Shown here in pieces: positions 1-11,734 of a DNA stretch of 64,000 bases. The first letter of the stretch is position 1. Each line of letters opens with the position of its first letter. Source of the DNA: Amorphophallus konjac (taxonomy: Eukaryota > Streptophyta > Magnoliopsida > Alismatales > Araceae); NCBI GenBank assembly GCA_022559845.1, contig CM040126.1, positions 230,522,641-230,586,640 of the forward strand, given 5' to 3'. The notes under the pieces are model-generated. The model did not search any database. It saw nothing but the letters and a program-made list of their open reading frames with translations, and was not told the origin of the DNA. The position numbers were made by a program, and so were the translations under genes.

Positions 1-1074
1 GGTTCCATAGGTAATGGGTCAGCAAACTTCTTGGAAATAAAAGAATGTGATGCACCAGTATCAAATAAGACATGTGCAGACTTGGAACAAACTTTTAATG
101 TACCTTCCACTAGTCCGCCTTCATCTTGATCTGCCTCCTTAACGTGCATTCTTCTTTACCGGGCGCTTTTCGTCTCCGGCTTGGTCATTGAGTAATGGGC
201 ACTCGGGAATCTGATGTTCACAGCTCCCACAACGGAGGCAAGCTCCGAGTCTTCTCCAGCATTCTTCGGCCCTATGGCCGGTCTTGTCACAATTTTTACA
301 CACCTCCTTGGAAGGTGTTGTAGTAATGGAGAAAGGTTTGGTCTTCTTAAACTTTTGCTCCTTGGAGGAAGTACCTCCATCATTGGCTCTCTTCTTATTG
401 AAGGAGGGCTTGAAATTTCCAGGGCTTATAATAGGGTCTTTCTTGTTCTTCCCCCGGATTTTGTCGGACAGCTCCGTGGCATCCTCTAATAGTTAAGCTC
501 TTCGAACCATATCCGAGTAGACCAGAATGTCCATCGGTGCCAATTGTGTAATATATTGGGGTCGAAGCCCATTGAAAAATTTCCTTGCTTTTATTTTCTC
601 GGTACTTACTAAGTGTTTTGCGTACCTTGACAGCCTAGAGAATTGGGCCTCATATTCAACCACAGACAGAGTTCTTTGTTTGAGTGAGGCAAATTATGCG
701 GCTTTCTTCTCTTGCACTCGGTAGGAAACATATTTGTCATTGAAGTACTCGGTGAAGTCAGCCCATGTGATGGGTTCTTCACCTAAAGTGGCTCTTACAG
801 ACTCCCACCAGGAACGGGCGTCTCTTTCTAATTGGAATGTAGCTAGTAATACCTTCTCTTCGTCCGTGCATTGCATATCACGGAATATCAATTCCACCTC
901 TCGGAGCCAATGCTCAGCATCATCGGGATCTGATAAGCCAATGAACCTTGGTAAACTACGGTGGAGATCACCAGCTCCACGGTTCACCGTTCCTTGTGCC
1001 ACTTGTTGTAACGCATGTGTCATGCCTTGAATAGTGTGTTGCATATTACGCCGCTAAGCACGTTCGGCAGCCAT
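1..1074 (-). pseudogene. Gypsy element A: gag and start of protease (degenerate, truncated by window edge)
   Basis: Read on the minus strand, this is the 5' coding part of a Ty3/Gypsy polyprotein. The probable start ATG is at 1074, but codon 7 is already TAG. The gag core follows (1044-694), with motifs such as FIGLSDPDDAEHWL and RSWWESV, and then runs on in the same frame through further stops. Two CCHC zinc knuckles follow at about 300-190 (CKNCDKTGHRAEEC and CLRCGSCEHQIPEC). At about 70-20 an aspartic protease begins, with the active-site motif LFDTGASHSFIS. RT and integrase would lie left of the window. Double zinc knuckles, a tRNA-Met PBS and a very long LTR resemble Del/Tekay-type chromoviruses; that lineage call is inference. 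The in-frame stops make it non-functional. Confidence 0.85.
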
Positions 1075-1230
1075 CGTCCTGCAAGGATTTTAAATAACTA
1101 ATCAATAAGAGATTAGACCAAGAGTTTGATTTCCTTAAGTTACCTTAACCCATGGTTCTACCCAATTCTCACCAGTTGACGGTTTAAAACCTATCCTTGG
1201 ACTTGGGTCTCCTAGGAATTGAATATCCAA
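1075..1230 (-). other. untranslated leader of Gypsy element A
   Basis: Stretch between the primer binding site and the gag start of element A. I see no ORF or other motif in it. Confidence 0.6.
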
Positions 1231-1243
1231 GGCTCTGATATCA
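1231..1243 (-). other. primer binding site of element A (initiator tRNA-Met)
   Basis: The minus strand reads TGATATCAGAGCC, one base from the canonical plant tRNA-Met PBS TGGTATCAGAGC. It lies 7 bp inside the LTR end (minus-strand ...GTGACA at 1251). This fixes the orientation of the element and the inner LTR boundary. Confidence 0.85.
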
Positions 1244-1250
1244 CAAAAAT

Positions 1251-4200
1251 TGTCACGCCCCGAGCGCGAAAGGAACTCGGAGATGCGCGACGAGTTTACA
1301 TCAATCATGTCAATCAGAGCATAACTGTATTCGACAAACATAGATAGAGCATGCACAAGTAATGATAACCAAGTCCCTTATTAATCATAAACCTTTAAGT
1401 ACTTCTATTACAACTCTTGATAAAAGAACTAAGAACTTAATAAAAAAAAGTACAATGGATGACTCAAAATTAGAAAAGATAGGACTAGATAACGCTTGAC
1501 AATTTGGAATGGCTCTAGACTCTTTCACTCTTGTCCATCCCCATCCGAATGAGTCTCGTCATCGGAATTACCTGAAAAAAAGGGGAAAACACTAGGTGAG
1601 CGAACGCTCAGTAGGAATTATATCTCAAGTGCTAGCTTGCTTTAATTAAATTACATGTTGCATGGATGCAAGTAAAACTATGCATGTTCCCATTAAACGA
1701 CCATAGAAAGAGTATATAGCAAGAGAGAACTTAGAATGAACTAGTAAGATATCCAGGAATTCATGTAATTATATCAAGATAGATGAGCATGTACGTTTCG
1801 CAAGTCACGTCAAGAATTGGCTATCATGTTATCAAGCAAGCGAGTAAATACCCTTCCAGGCCACGCATGTCAAGTCACGTCAAGTTAAGAACAAGTATAA
1901 GAGTTTGTGGAAATGTCCATTCAAGCAAGTCATACACTTTGGTGCAATGCCACACCACGATCAATAATAGCTCCCATGGGCACAAGTACTTTCGGGTGCT
2001 CCTCTCAGGACGAGATCGGGCCCTATATGCACCAGCATTGAATCATGTATTTCGACATCCACTTTAGTTATAGCCAATATAGAATTTCAATGGAATGAAC
2101 CTTTGTAGGAATATAAAGTAGATTTTATGGAATAGGATCACAAGAACAGAAATTTCATGGAAGGACATACTACGGTCAAAACGATACAATCACGATACTC
2201 ACGTAAAACTAGGTCAGATCGGCTCCCTAGTGGGTGCCATGACATTAAGAATAAGCATCCATATGTACATGGGTGCTAGTTCTTTGGACATGATGAGGTA
2301 GAAAGAATTGGTATCTCCATAAGATACATATTCCAAGATAGATAGCAATGGCATGGTTTTCTCATTCATTAGTTTTAAGAATCACTCTCATGATGGCTAG
2401 GTAGCATACCATGAGGGCCGGCTTACCATGTTTCTTTAGAGTGACATGGCAATCAAAATGTCATAGGTTTTAGTGGTACAACATGTTCAATCGGCCTTGA
2501 GGGAATCCAAGGCTACGAGGAGTCTTACGGAAGTCCCAATGACTAACTTACCAGTCCGAAGGAACGGAATGTCCAACGGAGGGCTCGTATGTCACAAGAG
2601 TTAAGGGGCACTCGTTAAAACATCGTGAAACGTGGGACTATACTCACGGAATGGAATATAGTGCCTATATATATAACCCACCGTCAAGGGTTACAGAAAA
2701 CCACGAAAATCAGAATACAAGTAATTGGCGACTGAGATCAAGTCTTCATTTTATGAATTAGCACCCTAGGAAGGGTCGCTAGTTTAATATATAATGACTA
2801 TTCATTCAGTTGTTATATCTAGGGTCTATATATATTAAGATATGTAAAAAGTCTCAAATTCCCAAAATTATATAAATGGCGACTTAGCTTAAGTCTTCAA
2901 TTAAGTAAGTAGTGCCCTAGCCAGGGGGGTCATTTTTTAAATTGATGGCAGGGTGCATGTCGTTATTTCAATATCCACGTAATTCAGTCATGAGTAGCTT
3001 AATGTTCATTGGTTATCACTAATTAGCGTCCGTGTGTGGGGGCATTCATTAAATTGATGACCTGCAGACGGTCGTTATTTATTTGTCATATGATACGCAT
3101 CAGGCAGGTAGAATCATAGACACTGATTTTTGGAGTGTGTCCAATCAAGAAACTAGAGACATGTACCGGCATAGAAAAATAGCATGAATCTAACCGTATA
3201 CTCATGCATTATATTAAATGTCATGGTTCACAGTTAGTAAATTTTGAACATGTGTATTTATTAATTAACCAACTAATCTGACGACTGTTTGCACGGTCGC
3301 TATATCAAATAGCGCCCTAGAGGGAGGCACGTTCTACTAAAAACTTCCAGAAATACATTTAAACCTACTGAAAACATTCTAACCGACCTATATGCATGAT
3401 TATGATTTAATAACTATTAGATTGGGCTTGTACTTGAGAACACCTACCTTGTGGTTGATTTGGATGATGGAAACGTGAGGAAACTGAAGAAACGATACTC
3501 TGTAGAAACGGCAGTAGTCTGTAGCTTCAACAGTTCTTCTAATCAGAAGAAGTAGCAACTACAGCAGCTTGAGAGAGCAGTAGAAGATTTTCTTCCTTCA
3601 ATCGAAAGAAACAGGGGTTCCTCTTCACGACATCGACAGCAACAGAGAAGGAGGATGAAGTAATAGTAGCGGCATGCTACTACGGTAATGGCAATATGAG
3701 AAGCAGCAGCTTCCCAGAGCCTCAGCAGCAAGTCTTCTCCCACCAAGAGAGAATCATGGAAAAAGATGGAAAACGAAGGCCTTTCTCCCTTCCACGTATT
3801 GACCAAGGGAACTTACGAGTCGCCAGATGGAGCAACAACCACAGGACAGAGGAAGAACACCGGAGGAAGAGGAAGCATTAGCCGGTGTTCGATCAAAGGG
3901 TAGGGTATTGATAGACTTGGAATCCTATTGGAGAATTAGAGTTTGTTTAGGAGTAGTATTCCCACGTAAGATTCCTACGGATATGCAACTTCCCACGTAT
4001 TATTCCTTCCCAGAACAATCCTTTCCCCAAATAGCACCCAGCTTCCCAGTTCATGTGAAATATTGGAACGAGTTACCGTATTTTACTCTGGAGGAAATAG
4101 CGCCCAAGAGAGGGGCGCGATTTCAAGAGATGGCACCTCTCTAAGGGGTCGTCATTTTGTTAAATAGCGCCAAAACAAGGGGCGTTACTCACTGTTTTGT

Positions 4201-5130
4201 ATTTATTTTTATTTGTTAGTCTCGTTACAATGTTTAAAATTTTATATTTATTGAACCATTTTAATACAATTATTAAATTGTATGTTTTTATGATTTCTAT
4301 ATTTTTTTGATAATTTTCATAATTTTGTTTTATTAAAAATATGCTAGAATAAAATTGAACTCGATTATTCAATTAAAACTCCATATTAACTTCAAAGATT
4401 TATATCTTTAAAAATTGATGGAATCAATTTATAAAATTTCATGGCTAAGATCCTTACATTTTTCTCTTATTTATCATATATTTTGTTTCACAATTTTTTT
4501 TTAAAATAAAAAGTGGCACTATTCACTTTTAGAGAAATAAGGACTTAACTAATGTCGTTGAATGCATGAATGACGACCATGCAAAGGGGCGTTATATTAT
4601 TTGGAGATTTTCCAACCACCCTACACTGACCAAAATTATATCTATGCCCTTTAAAACCTTATCTTTGTAGCTTGGCATGTTTACTTTTAATTAAATAACG
4701 ACCATTAATATGTCGTTAATTTGGTGAACAACGACCACACAAGTGGTCGTGACTTCTTTTCAAACCTTTTCCCTCTCACCCTCTAAAGAACCAAAATCAT
4801 ATATATATCCATCCCACTTTCTTAATTTCTTAAAATCTTATTTATTTATCTCTATTCCTTCAAATAAAATATATAATGTAATAACATTGAAATATTAAAA
4901 TTTATAAATTATAAATTGACATTTTTTCAAGGTTGTATTTATTATCAATAAACATACAATATTAATTAAATGCCTACCTAAAAATGACACTCTCTTTTTA
5001 ATTCAGTAGAATTTAAGGGTAGGGTCTATGAGATCAAATTGTAAGGCCCATTAGGGAATCATGAAGTTGTGTACAGTCTGGGTCTTGATTTTTAGACTTT
5101 CAAGTCCTTTAATTTACCAGGGTTGCTACA
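1251..5130 (-). repeat. 5' LTR of Gypsy element A (about 3.9 kb)
   Basis: In minus orientation the block starts TGTAGCAACCCTGG at 5130 and ends GGGGCGTGACA at 1251, directly before the PBS, so it has TG...CA ends. A minus-strand TATA-like run lies at 2666-2675 and would place U3 at about 2690-5130. No credible gene is present; the short ORFs here lack domains. The length is high but within the range of long-LTR plant Gypsy elements. The second LTR is outside the window, so the outer boundary at 5130 rests on the TG end and on the point where homology to the right-hand LTR copy of element T begins. Confidence 0.65.
2756..4760 (-). repeat. dispersed short hairpin motifs in U3 of element A
   Basis: A short motif recurs irregularly, with two arms of the type (A)TAGCGCCC ... 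GGGCGC(TA) or GACGACC ... GGTCGT around a 4-16 nt centre. Examples lie at about 2757-2782, 2910-2930, 3292-3330, 4090-4115, 4165-4190, 4571-4595 and 4727-4750. The first two sit in a longer repeated block (GGCGACT ... AAGTCTTC ... CCCTAG) about 155 bp apart. Confidence 0.55.
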
Positions 5131-7156
5131 CCTCCCCAGCCAGGGACAACTATAAACAATCGGAGAAAACCGTTCATCGGTTAGCAACAATTTCAGGGAC
5201 ACAACATACCACTATGCTTCGCCATCAGACAATCCCCGTTCTACGAGCGGTCATGATTGCCATAGGCAACTCGTGCTCATCGCCACCCGAGACAGGACGA
5301 ACGGGGGGTCGAAACCCTCAGGGATAAATCTTCGAACGCTAAGACTGGGGCATGTGGTAGCTCTAGAAGAAAGTAACAGACGACTATCATATTGACTATC
5401 GGAGTGCACTGGCGCCCTTACAACTGACAGAAGCGAGTGAAAGGAGCCGTATCTCATTCATCAATCACTCAAACAAAACCCATGATCGTAGACGAAACTA
5501 TGATATCGGTGAAAGAACAACCCTTGGGGAGGGGCAATTTATTGTCACCCACAAAGGCCATGGCTGCAAGCCATTATCCCACGGAAAGAACGCAAAATAC
5601 CCCAAGATGAGCGATCATAGGATCTGTCATTAATTTGGCCCAGAGGGCCTCCTCATGCTCGAGGGAGACCGAGAATCTCAAAGCGTAATCGGTAGAAACA
5701 ACTGCGGTTGGCAAGAAATATAGCAATAGGAAAAGGGATATGCTTAAGCTACAGTAAAGGGGATGGAGCCTTCTCTTATTCACCTTCTCTGTTGGTTACA
5801 GCAGAATGGGAATGGCGATTACAACGCTTGGAGGAATTCCAAAGAGGAAAAGAAAAGAACTGCTTAAAAGGAAAGTGAAGAACTAAAAAAAACACAGAGT
5901 AGAAGGAAAACCGTAGAGCCCCTCCAAAACTCACCTTCTTCTTACTCTCCCTGATTCTCCTCTCTGACTTCTTCTTCTCTTCGATCCCCTCTATCTGGCC
6001 TTTTCTTTCTCCTTCGTTCTCCTTCCTTTTTTTTCCTCCCTCTTCTCTGAGGGCTAAGGGCCCTTTATATAGGCGAATGCCACAAAACAGGGCATCGGAA
6101 CCTTGACGGGATGGGTGAGCTGCCACCTATTCAAGGCGCGCACCACACCGCCGACTCGATCACGGAAGGGGGCCACCGCCTCGAACGCCAGCGCCACCAG
6201 CTCAAACGCGAGAGTTGCCACCGAATCTAGCTCTCAGCACTGCCGACTCAATATCAAGGCGCCACCGACTCACTTGTAAAGGTATTTGCGTAATTTTAAC
6301 ATTGTATCCTGAAATTAACTCGGTGAGAGCTCGTCATCCGGAGTAGCTTTGGAGTTAGTATAGTGGCCCCATAATATGTTCTGAAGTGTTGATTCGGGGC
6401 TTCAGCAGATTTTTGGGACTTGCTGAACCCGTACCAGTTTTCCCGAGATTTGCACCGATTTGCCTTGCGGCACACTGGTTTGTGCTGCCACCCTCTCTCG
6501 AGAGTACGTGGACCTTATTCACTGAAATGGTGACCCCTGGGGTGATTTTTGCCAGGATTGTATGCTTCTGGGGATGCTTTCAGGTCATTCCTGTGTCCTG
6601 TGTATATCTTACAGAAATCTTAGAATTTCCACGGGTGATGCTGCTAACCCAACATATCGGTCCACCGGGGCCGCCCTATGCTTGCACGAAGCATTCTCAT
6701 TGAATGAGACACCGCTCCGAGAGTTCTTGCTCCTTCGGAGTCATCCATTTGTCACTCACGGACCCCTTCGGAGTCCCGGGTGCTTTGGTCGGGTGACTCG
6801 AATTTTTTGATGACATTGCCTTCGGTTCCCTATTCCGAGGGGCCAGGGACATTTCTTCATCTCGGGGAGGCTTCTTCATCAGGCGGGAGCCGCCTGTTAC
6901 ATTCTCGTCCTGGTCGGACGGGGTAAGAGGTATATCTGGCACGATCATCTCGATGTCGGTCTCATAGGCTCTGACCGTCAATAGACCTTAAGCGAGATGT
7001 GGTGGGTGTGTAAACCCGAGAGGACGGAATGTTGAGTCCCTGACACTTCTTGTACGGTGGCCTGAGGCTTCAGCGATCCGAGTGGATCTGTCTTTCACTT
7101 CTGGTTAACTCCTTCGGGCACATGGTTACTGCCCAATCATATTTTATGTGTCAACA
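5131..7156 (-). repeat. 3' LTR of Tat-type Gypsy element T
   Basis: About 2.03 kb that is repeated at 54443-56472 in the same orientation (about 8% different in a 290-bp hand-aligned sample). In minus orientation it starts TGTTGACACATAAAATATG at 7156, and a TATATAAA box lies at 6071-6064. The polypurine-like minus-strand sequence GGCTGGGGGGCAT lies just inside (7159-7171), which marks this copy as the 3' LTR. Homology between the copies stops at 5131, where LTR A begins, so the far end may have been cut by insertion of element A. Short ORFs in this block have counterparts in the other copy and look non-coding. Confidence 0.8.
6064..6071 (-). promoter_or_regulatory. TATA box of T 3' LTR
   Basis: Minus-strand TATATAAA in the context CCTATATAAAGGGCCC. 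The same site is conserved in the other LTR copy at 55381-55388, which supports minus-strand transcription of element T. Confidence 0.65.
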
Positions 7157-7174
7157 AATGCCCCCCAGCCGCGG
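7157..7174 (-). other. polypurine tract of element T
   Basis: The minus strand shows a G-rich run (GGCTGGGGGGCATT) immediately before the LTR start TGTTGACA. This is the expected place and composition for the plus-strand primer of a Gypsy element. Confidence 0.6.
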
Positions 7175-7239
7175 ACGTCGCGCACGAAGGATGAGCAGAG
7201 CAGAGTCCGCCGATGTATTTGCTTTATCAGGCTTTGACA

Positions 7240-7620
7240 CGTAGGGCGCACTTCGTCTTGAGTCGATGACACGACTCGGGGATGTTTGTTGATAACACTT
7301 TCAATATGCCGAGTCGGTGTCGCTATTAGTCCGTCGAGTCGATGACGCCTTCAGTGCGTCAAGTCTGTGGCGGCCTTGACCATCCGATGCGGCTGGGGTT
7401 TAAGCTTGAGTCGGTGGCGCCTTAGTGTGCTGAATCGATGGAGCTTAAGCCATCAAATCGGTGGGCTTTTGGCTTGAGGTGGTGGCCTCCTTAGTGTACT
7501 GAATCGATGGAGCTTAAGCCATCGAATCGGTGGGCCTTTGGCATGAGGCTGTGGTCTCCTTAATGTGCCAAGTCGGTGGCGCTTTGGCCATCGAGACGGT
7601 GGCGGGCTCGGGCTTGAGTT
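7240..7620 (+). repeat. degenerate 69-bp tandem repeat with GTCGGTGGCG motif
   Basis: The unit carrying GAATCGATGGAGCTTAAGCC recurs at 7431 and 7500 (period 69 bp), with more diverged copies before and after. Each unit contains a version of (A)GTCGGTGGCG. The same motif family recurs in the T LTR copies (about 6150-6270, as CCACCGACTC) and in the T leader near 53.3-53.8 kb, so it is characteristic of this element. Confidence 0.65.
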
Positions 7621-8413
7621 GGTGGCGTGGCCACCGATTTCTCCCCCCTTTGCCTTTTCTTTAAAACTCTTCGGATCCCATCTCAGGGTTTTTGAAACTC
7701 TTTCTCCCTCCTTCGCTCGTCTTCCTTCACCGTCACAGAGGCAGCTTCCAGAAACCCCTCTCCTCCTTTCTTTTTCTTTTGGCGATGAGTCCTCTTCTTC
7801 GATCATCGGCGGAGAGAGCCTTCGTGTCCTTCATCTCCGGCGAACTCATCGGTGCAGCGGTGGGTTTCTCCCCGTCTTCCTTCTACTTCCTCACGGTCGA
7901 CGAGGGCATCGCAGTGGCGGGTAGCCCCTGCCGTCGCTTTTGCGGCGATCGTGATAGGTTCAGCGGCGAGGCAGGCTTCCCTTCTCCTTCTCTTGGCCCC
8001 GTGGCCATCTCCTCCTCCGATCATCAACGGCGGTGGCGGTGGGTCGAGACGGTGGCCGCCGCCATCGTTCTGGGCTTTGGGTCCTCGACGGCGTGGGAGG
8101 CAGCATTGGGCCGAGAGGCCAAGTCTAGTCAAGACCCTAGCCCAGTCAAGCTTTGAGGGATTCCATTGATAACATTGCTTCGGGAGGTTCCTCGAAGGCC
8201 AGCCCTCGAAACTAATACCCCCATCATCCATTCGGCCTAGGTGTTCATCACCTGTGGCTCTATTTTTAGGGACCGTCTCGGCCTAGCTAGTGGATGTGTT
8301 CCCCTTTGTTCTCGGATGCTCCCGGCTAAGGGGAGACTCTGCCGAAATTTCGTCAGAAATTGCTTTTGGCTCTATTCATCTTTTTGACTTTGCTACTTCT
8401 TTAATTGCAGTCA
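7621..8413 (+). promoter_or_regulatory. presumed promoter and 5' leader of the antisense gene of element T
   Basis: The stretch between the tandem repeats and the first ATG of the antisense gene. It is C/T-rich at 7630-7790, like many plant 5' UTRs, and ends with TTAATTGCAG at 8401-8410, a good 3' splice site just ahead of the ATG at 8414. I see no certain TATA box. ORFs of up to 154 codons exist here (for example 7692-8156) but show no domain. A role as leader with a 5' UTR intron is inference from position. Confidence 0.35.
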
Positions 8414-9331
8414 ATGGCCTCAACAACTTCTTCTCCGACCGGGCAAGGAGCAAGCGACTTCTCTACGGTACGGCCATTAGTAATATGGCAGAACATGAAT
8501 GAACTTGATAAAGGACGGAACCGCCTAGCCATTGTTTCAGAATCATCAGATTCAGAGATCGATTGGATGGACGCCGGTCGTCTGACCATTTCTGGCAAAG
8601 ATAACTTCTCCTTCAATCGGAGTCAGAACTACCGAGTCAATTTTTTGAAGGACAAGCACTTGATGGCTTTCCTTCACGCTTTCTACCTAATGGGAAAGCG
8701 GGATATTATCACAGTGCGAGCAGCCAAGTACAGTATTCTCTCAAACCAAGATAGCATGATCAGTTCAATAGTGAGAAGCGAACCGATTTATTTCTCGGGA
8801 GACACCAGGCAATGGGACGCCGTTACCGACGTGCTAGAACTGAGTCCGGAACAGGGCATGTTGACTCGCACCCCTGAATTTACTCCGGCCAGGTGGGGCC
8901 GATCAGCAGGCATTGTTCACAAAGAGAAGCAAGTATTTGGCCTTTTCCTAGCCCCGTTGAAGTGGGGGTTCAGAGAAGAGCCATTTCTTCTAGATTATTT
9001 GGCAGTCAGGTTCAAACATCAGATTGTCGTGGGCTGGTTTGCTGATTGTAAAGCCACCGATGCTCATGATTTTAGAGACGGGGCTGTTGAATATACTGAG
9101 TATGTGCTCCAGAATTATGGTCCCATTCTGATGAAGGCCAGAGTGTACCAGAGTGTATATGCATCCCGCTTTCGCTACACCATCTCGAAGGGCTTGTGTT
9201 GTGGCATGATGGAGATGTTTTGTCCCGAGTACAACACCTTCTATACTGCGGAAGGGGAGATTTCCTTAGACTTTCGGGTCTTCCAATTGATGGCAAGCCG
9301 TATGAGGAAGTCTGCTGGCCTTTTTTTTTGA
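8414..9331 (+). pseudogene. antisense gene of element T, part 1 (N-terminal half, plant-mobile-domain-like)
   Basis: Open frame of about 305 codons from ATG 8414 (MASTTSSPTGQG), antisense to the Gypsy element. It has an acidic Ser-rich start, then a region containing DNFSFNRSQNYRVNFL and, near the end, EMFCPEYNTFYTAEGEISLDF. That last part resembles the strand-rich start of the plant mobile domain (PMD, aminotransferase-like) found in antisense extra ORFs of Tat-type elements. The frame is cut after MRKSAGL by a LINE tail (9322-9852); the last codons read into its poly(T). PMD assignment comes from recognition of family style, not a search. Downstream parts of the same gene continue at 9853, 10435, 11824, 12692, 18196 and 30985. 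Confidence 0.6.
9307..9321 (+). repeat. 15-bp target site duplication of the LINE tail (left copy)
   Basis: GAAGTCTGCTGGCCT here is repeated exactly at 9853-9867, on the other side of the inserted segment. A duplication of this length next to a poly(A) tail is a hallmark of target-primed reverse transcription. Confidence 0.85.
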
Positions 9332-9852
9332 TCAAAAGCCTTGCCTAGGGATAGTGGTGGGGGGTCCACCAGACTATCACCAGGAGGTAAATTTTATTGC
9401 TGGTATATTGAAGGCACAATTACATCAAGCGGATGCTAGGCATGCCTAGCTTGTCAAGGCGAGCAGCTCCCTTTATAGAAGAGGGAAGCTCATGAGATGA
9501 ATAAAAATTGTTACATTGCAAAGAGCATGCTAAAGTTGCCAAGGAATCTGCTACTATATTGCCTTCTCTATATGTGTGGGATATGATATCCGACGGAGAG
9601 ATAAGTTTCCAAATTTCTCTAACATACTTGAGGATGGACCAAGGGTAGCTGACTTGTCCCTTGATGGTCTGGACAAGAATTTTCGAGTCACATTCAATAT
9701 ATGCAGGCGAATTATGATCAACAGTGTAAAGATATTTAAGCCCGTCTAGAAGAGCTCTAGCTTCTGCTATTATGCTGTTAGACTTCCCGTAGTAGTGAGA
9801 GAATGCAAGTATAATATTGCCACTATGATCACGAAGAACTCCGCCACCTCCT
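9322..9852 (-). mobile_element. 5'-truncated LINE (RNase H tail, 3' UTR, poly(A))
   Basis: A 531-bp insertion in minus orientation, bounded by exact 15-bp direct repeats and ending in a poly(T) run on the + strand (9322-9329), i.e. a poly(A) tail. The minus-strand frame from about 9850 to 9420 encodes an RNase H-like domain of the kind at the C-terminus of plant L1-type LINEs: GGVLRDHSGN, AEARALLDGL (catalytic E), ECDSKIL (D) and NIVADSLA (D). The first catalytic Asp is missing because truncation falls just before GGGGVLRD. About 100 bp of 3' UTR separates the stop from the tail. It disrupts the antisense gene of element T. Confidence 0.85.
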
Positions 9853-10434
9853 GAAGTCTGCTGGCCTGACTGGATTAAAGACTGCACTAACGGCGAAGGC
9901 CACTATTATATTGGGTTTGCCTATCGGTACCTCATGAAGGTGTACCGTACACTGTGGCTATCCATTCAGGGTACTGTAGAGTCTTCTTCGTCCCGTTCGC
10001 GCAAGGAGCAGAAACGGGTGCGCCTGGGCTTATGGCTGGAATACTTCTTCAAAGGCAAGCCAAAGTACAAAGACTTTCCTTCCGTCGGAATGGCTCCGAA
10101 CAGACTGAAGACACGGTCTCACCGGAAGACTCATTTATCATCTTCTCTTCGTAGAGGGCGCTAGAGTGGCCCTAACCCAGCGGGACTGGATCCCATTACT
10201 CATTGTGCGGCCTACTTGACATATTGGCTGTGCACATTTGCTATGCCACAAGGTGATGAAATAGTTATCCGTGCTGAAGCCATATATCCGGCGTGTTTAA
10301 TGGCATGGGGTGTGAAGTGGTCCCTCTGCCTTGTAGCATTATGTTTGATTTACAAGATGTTGGGAGATATCCACCGTAGTCGTCTCCCAAGAACCTTGTA
10401 GACCGTTGGCCCTCTTCATTTCTTCAATGCCTGG
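9853..10434 (+). pseudogene. antisense gene of element T, degraded middle segment
   Basis: After the second LINE TSD copy, protein-like stretches appear in more than one + frame: DWIKDCTNGEGHYYIGFAY at about 9868-9925 and VFFVPFAQGAETGAP at about 9979-10023. This is the pattern of a coding region with small frameshifts. From about 10160 to 10434 I see no clear frame; this may be decayed coding sequence or an intron. It joins the gene parts at 8414-9331 and 10435-11734 by position and strand. Confidence 0.4.
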
Positions 10435-11734
10435 GTGTGTTCTTTATTTCTGGAGTTTGCTCCCAGGTCACTGCAGTCTCCAAACTTGTTCCCAAGAATG
10501 TTAGAGTTCACCGATGCCGAGCCACAGCAGGTGTCAGATCAACTTTTCTCAATCAGGGGGCAATTGACGAAAGTGCCAATGAATACTCCTAGGGCCTTGC
10601 ATTTCTATTGTTTGGCTACTCATTCAAGCCCATTGGCGAATCGATTCAGAGAATGCAAAGTTGGTGAAGTTAAGCAGTATGTTCACCCTATCTCGGGCAA
10701 ACTCAATGATAAGTCGTCATTGGAGCCAGAGCTGATAGACTGGGCTTTGTCCATTAGACCCAGTGTTTTGGTATTTAGAAATGACATCAGCACTTACTTA
10801 GAATCCGATTACCCCTTCAGGTTCAACAGAAATTTCGGTTATGATCAACAGATTCCTTCTTCTTCAGCACAGTTCCCATTGGAGAGTCGATCGAGAGGAG
10901 GATCAGCTACTGTCGAAGAAGCTCGTACGTGGTGGGATTATTTTCATCGCCGTGAGACTGCTTCTTTTCGGATGCCAGTCCCTGGGCATTTTCCCCAAGA
11001 GACGCCAGAATATATTAAATGGTGGAATGCTCGTACTGGCTTCTATCGGCTTTCTTGGAACGATTGCTGGGACGTTGCCGAGTGTCGGTTCTTAACCTCC
11101 CAACCTTCCGCTGTGTTTGAAATTGATCCTTATCATCTGCGGATGCTGAAGTCCCGTAAAGATGATGAGGTGCAGGCTTATTTGGCGACGTGGAAAGTTG
11201 TCAAACGGGAGAAGTCAAAGCCACAACCGGTGCTTCCAGAGTTTAATAAAGACAGCTTCACAGAGACTCTTCGGGGCCTGTGAAAAGTTAGCAGCTAGAG
11301 GATTGCTCTTCAGCAATTTCTGCTACCAGTGGAAGAGCCTATCATAGCCTCGGCCTCATGGCGTCCAGAGACTGATCACCTGTGTCCATATAATAGTTTT
11401 GTGAGGAAAGAAGATCGGGGACCCACCCTGTATAGCCATACTTCTTGGCTTTTTGTCTTGTTGCACATTCATGGCCTTTCCATTACTGACAAAGTCGAGG
11501 CTATATTGGAGAGACCTCTCTTCATTGCCTTTAAATATGCCGACGGATGGCGTATGGACCACCTCTGCTTGTACTATTGTCTTTCTGCTCATGGCCATGG
11601 GGACTTGGCACTTCTAGCTGAACATTGTGCCAAAGTTGGCGACATCTACTGGCTGATTCGGGAGGGATCCTTTAGGAACAAGGAACCCTCCTTGTATTAT
11701 TGGAATCTCTCTTCATTGTATTTGGGCCCACCAG
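10435..11734 (+). pseudogene. antisense gene of element T, central part (PMD-like), ends at a donor splice site
   Basis: One reading frame runs through this block with stops at 11281 and 11296. The first part contains EARTWWDYFHRRETASFRMP, IKWWNARTGFYRLSWNDCW and a Lys-rich stretch. The second part (from about 11329) contains SHTSWLFVLLHIHGLS and YADGWRMDHLCLYYCLSAHG. The Trp/Arg-rich style matches PMD-type extra ORFs of plant Gypsy elements. The block ends ...GGGCCCACCAG before GTACAT, and splicing to 11824 keeps the frame (PP-DFPASK). Premature stops suggest it is no longer expressed as full-length protein. Confidence 0.6.

Noticed and set aside
3543..4144. ORFs in LTR A as a possible captured gene
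   Set aside because: Short, on both strands, no domains; composition equals the rest of the LTR.
5131..7156. Interpretation as a solo LTR
   Set aside because: Flanking bases do not form a TSD and a polypurine-like tract lies on the high-coordinate side, with a same-orientation second copy at 54443-56472 and pol between them.
7692..8231. ORFs on both strands before the antisense gene (possible host protein)
   Set aside because: Overlapping frames on opposite strands, no domain, no splice or start context; more likely leader sequence.
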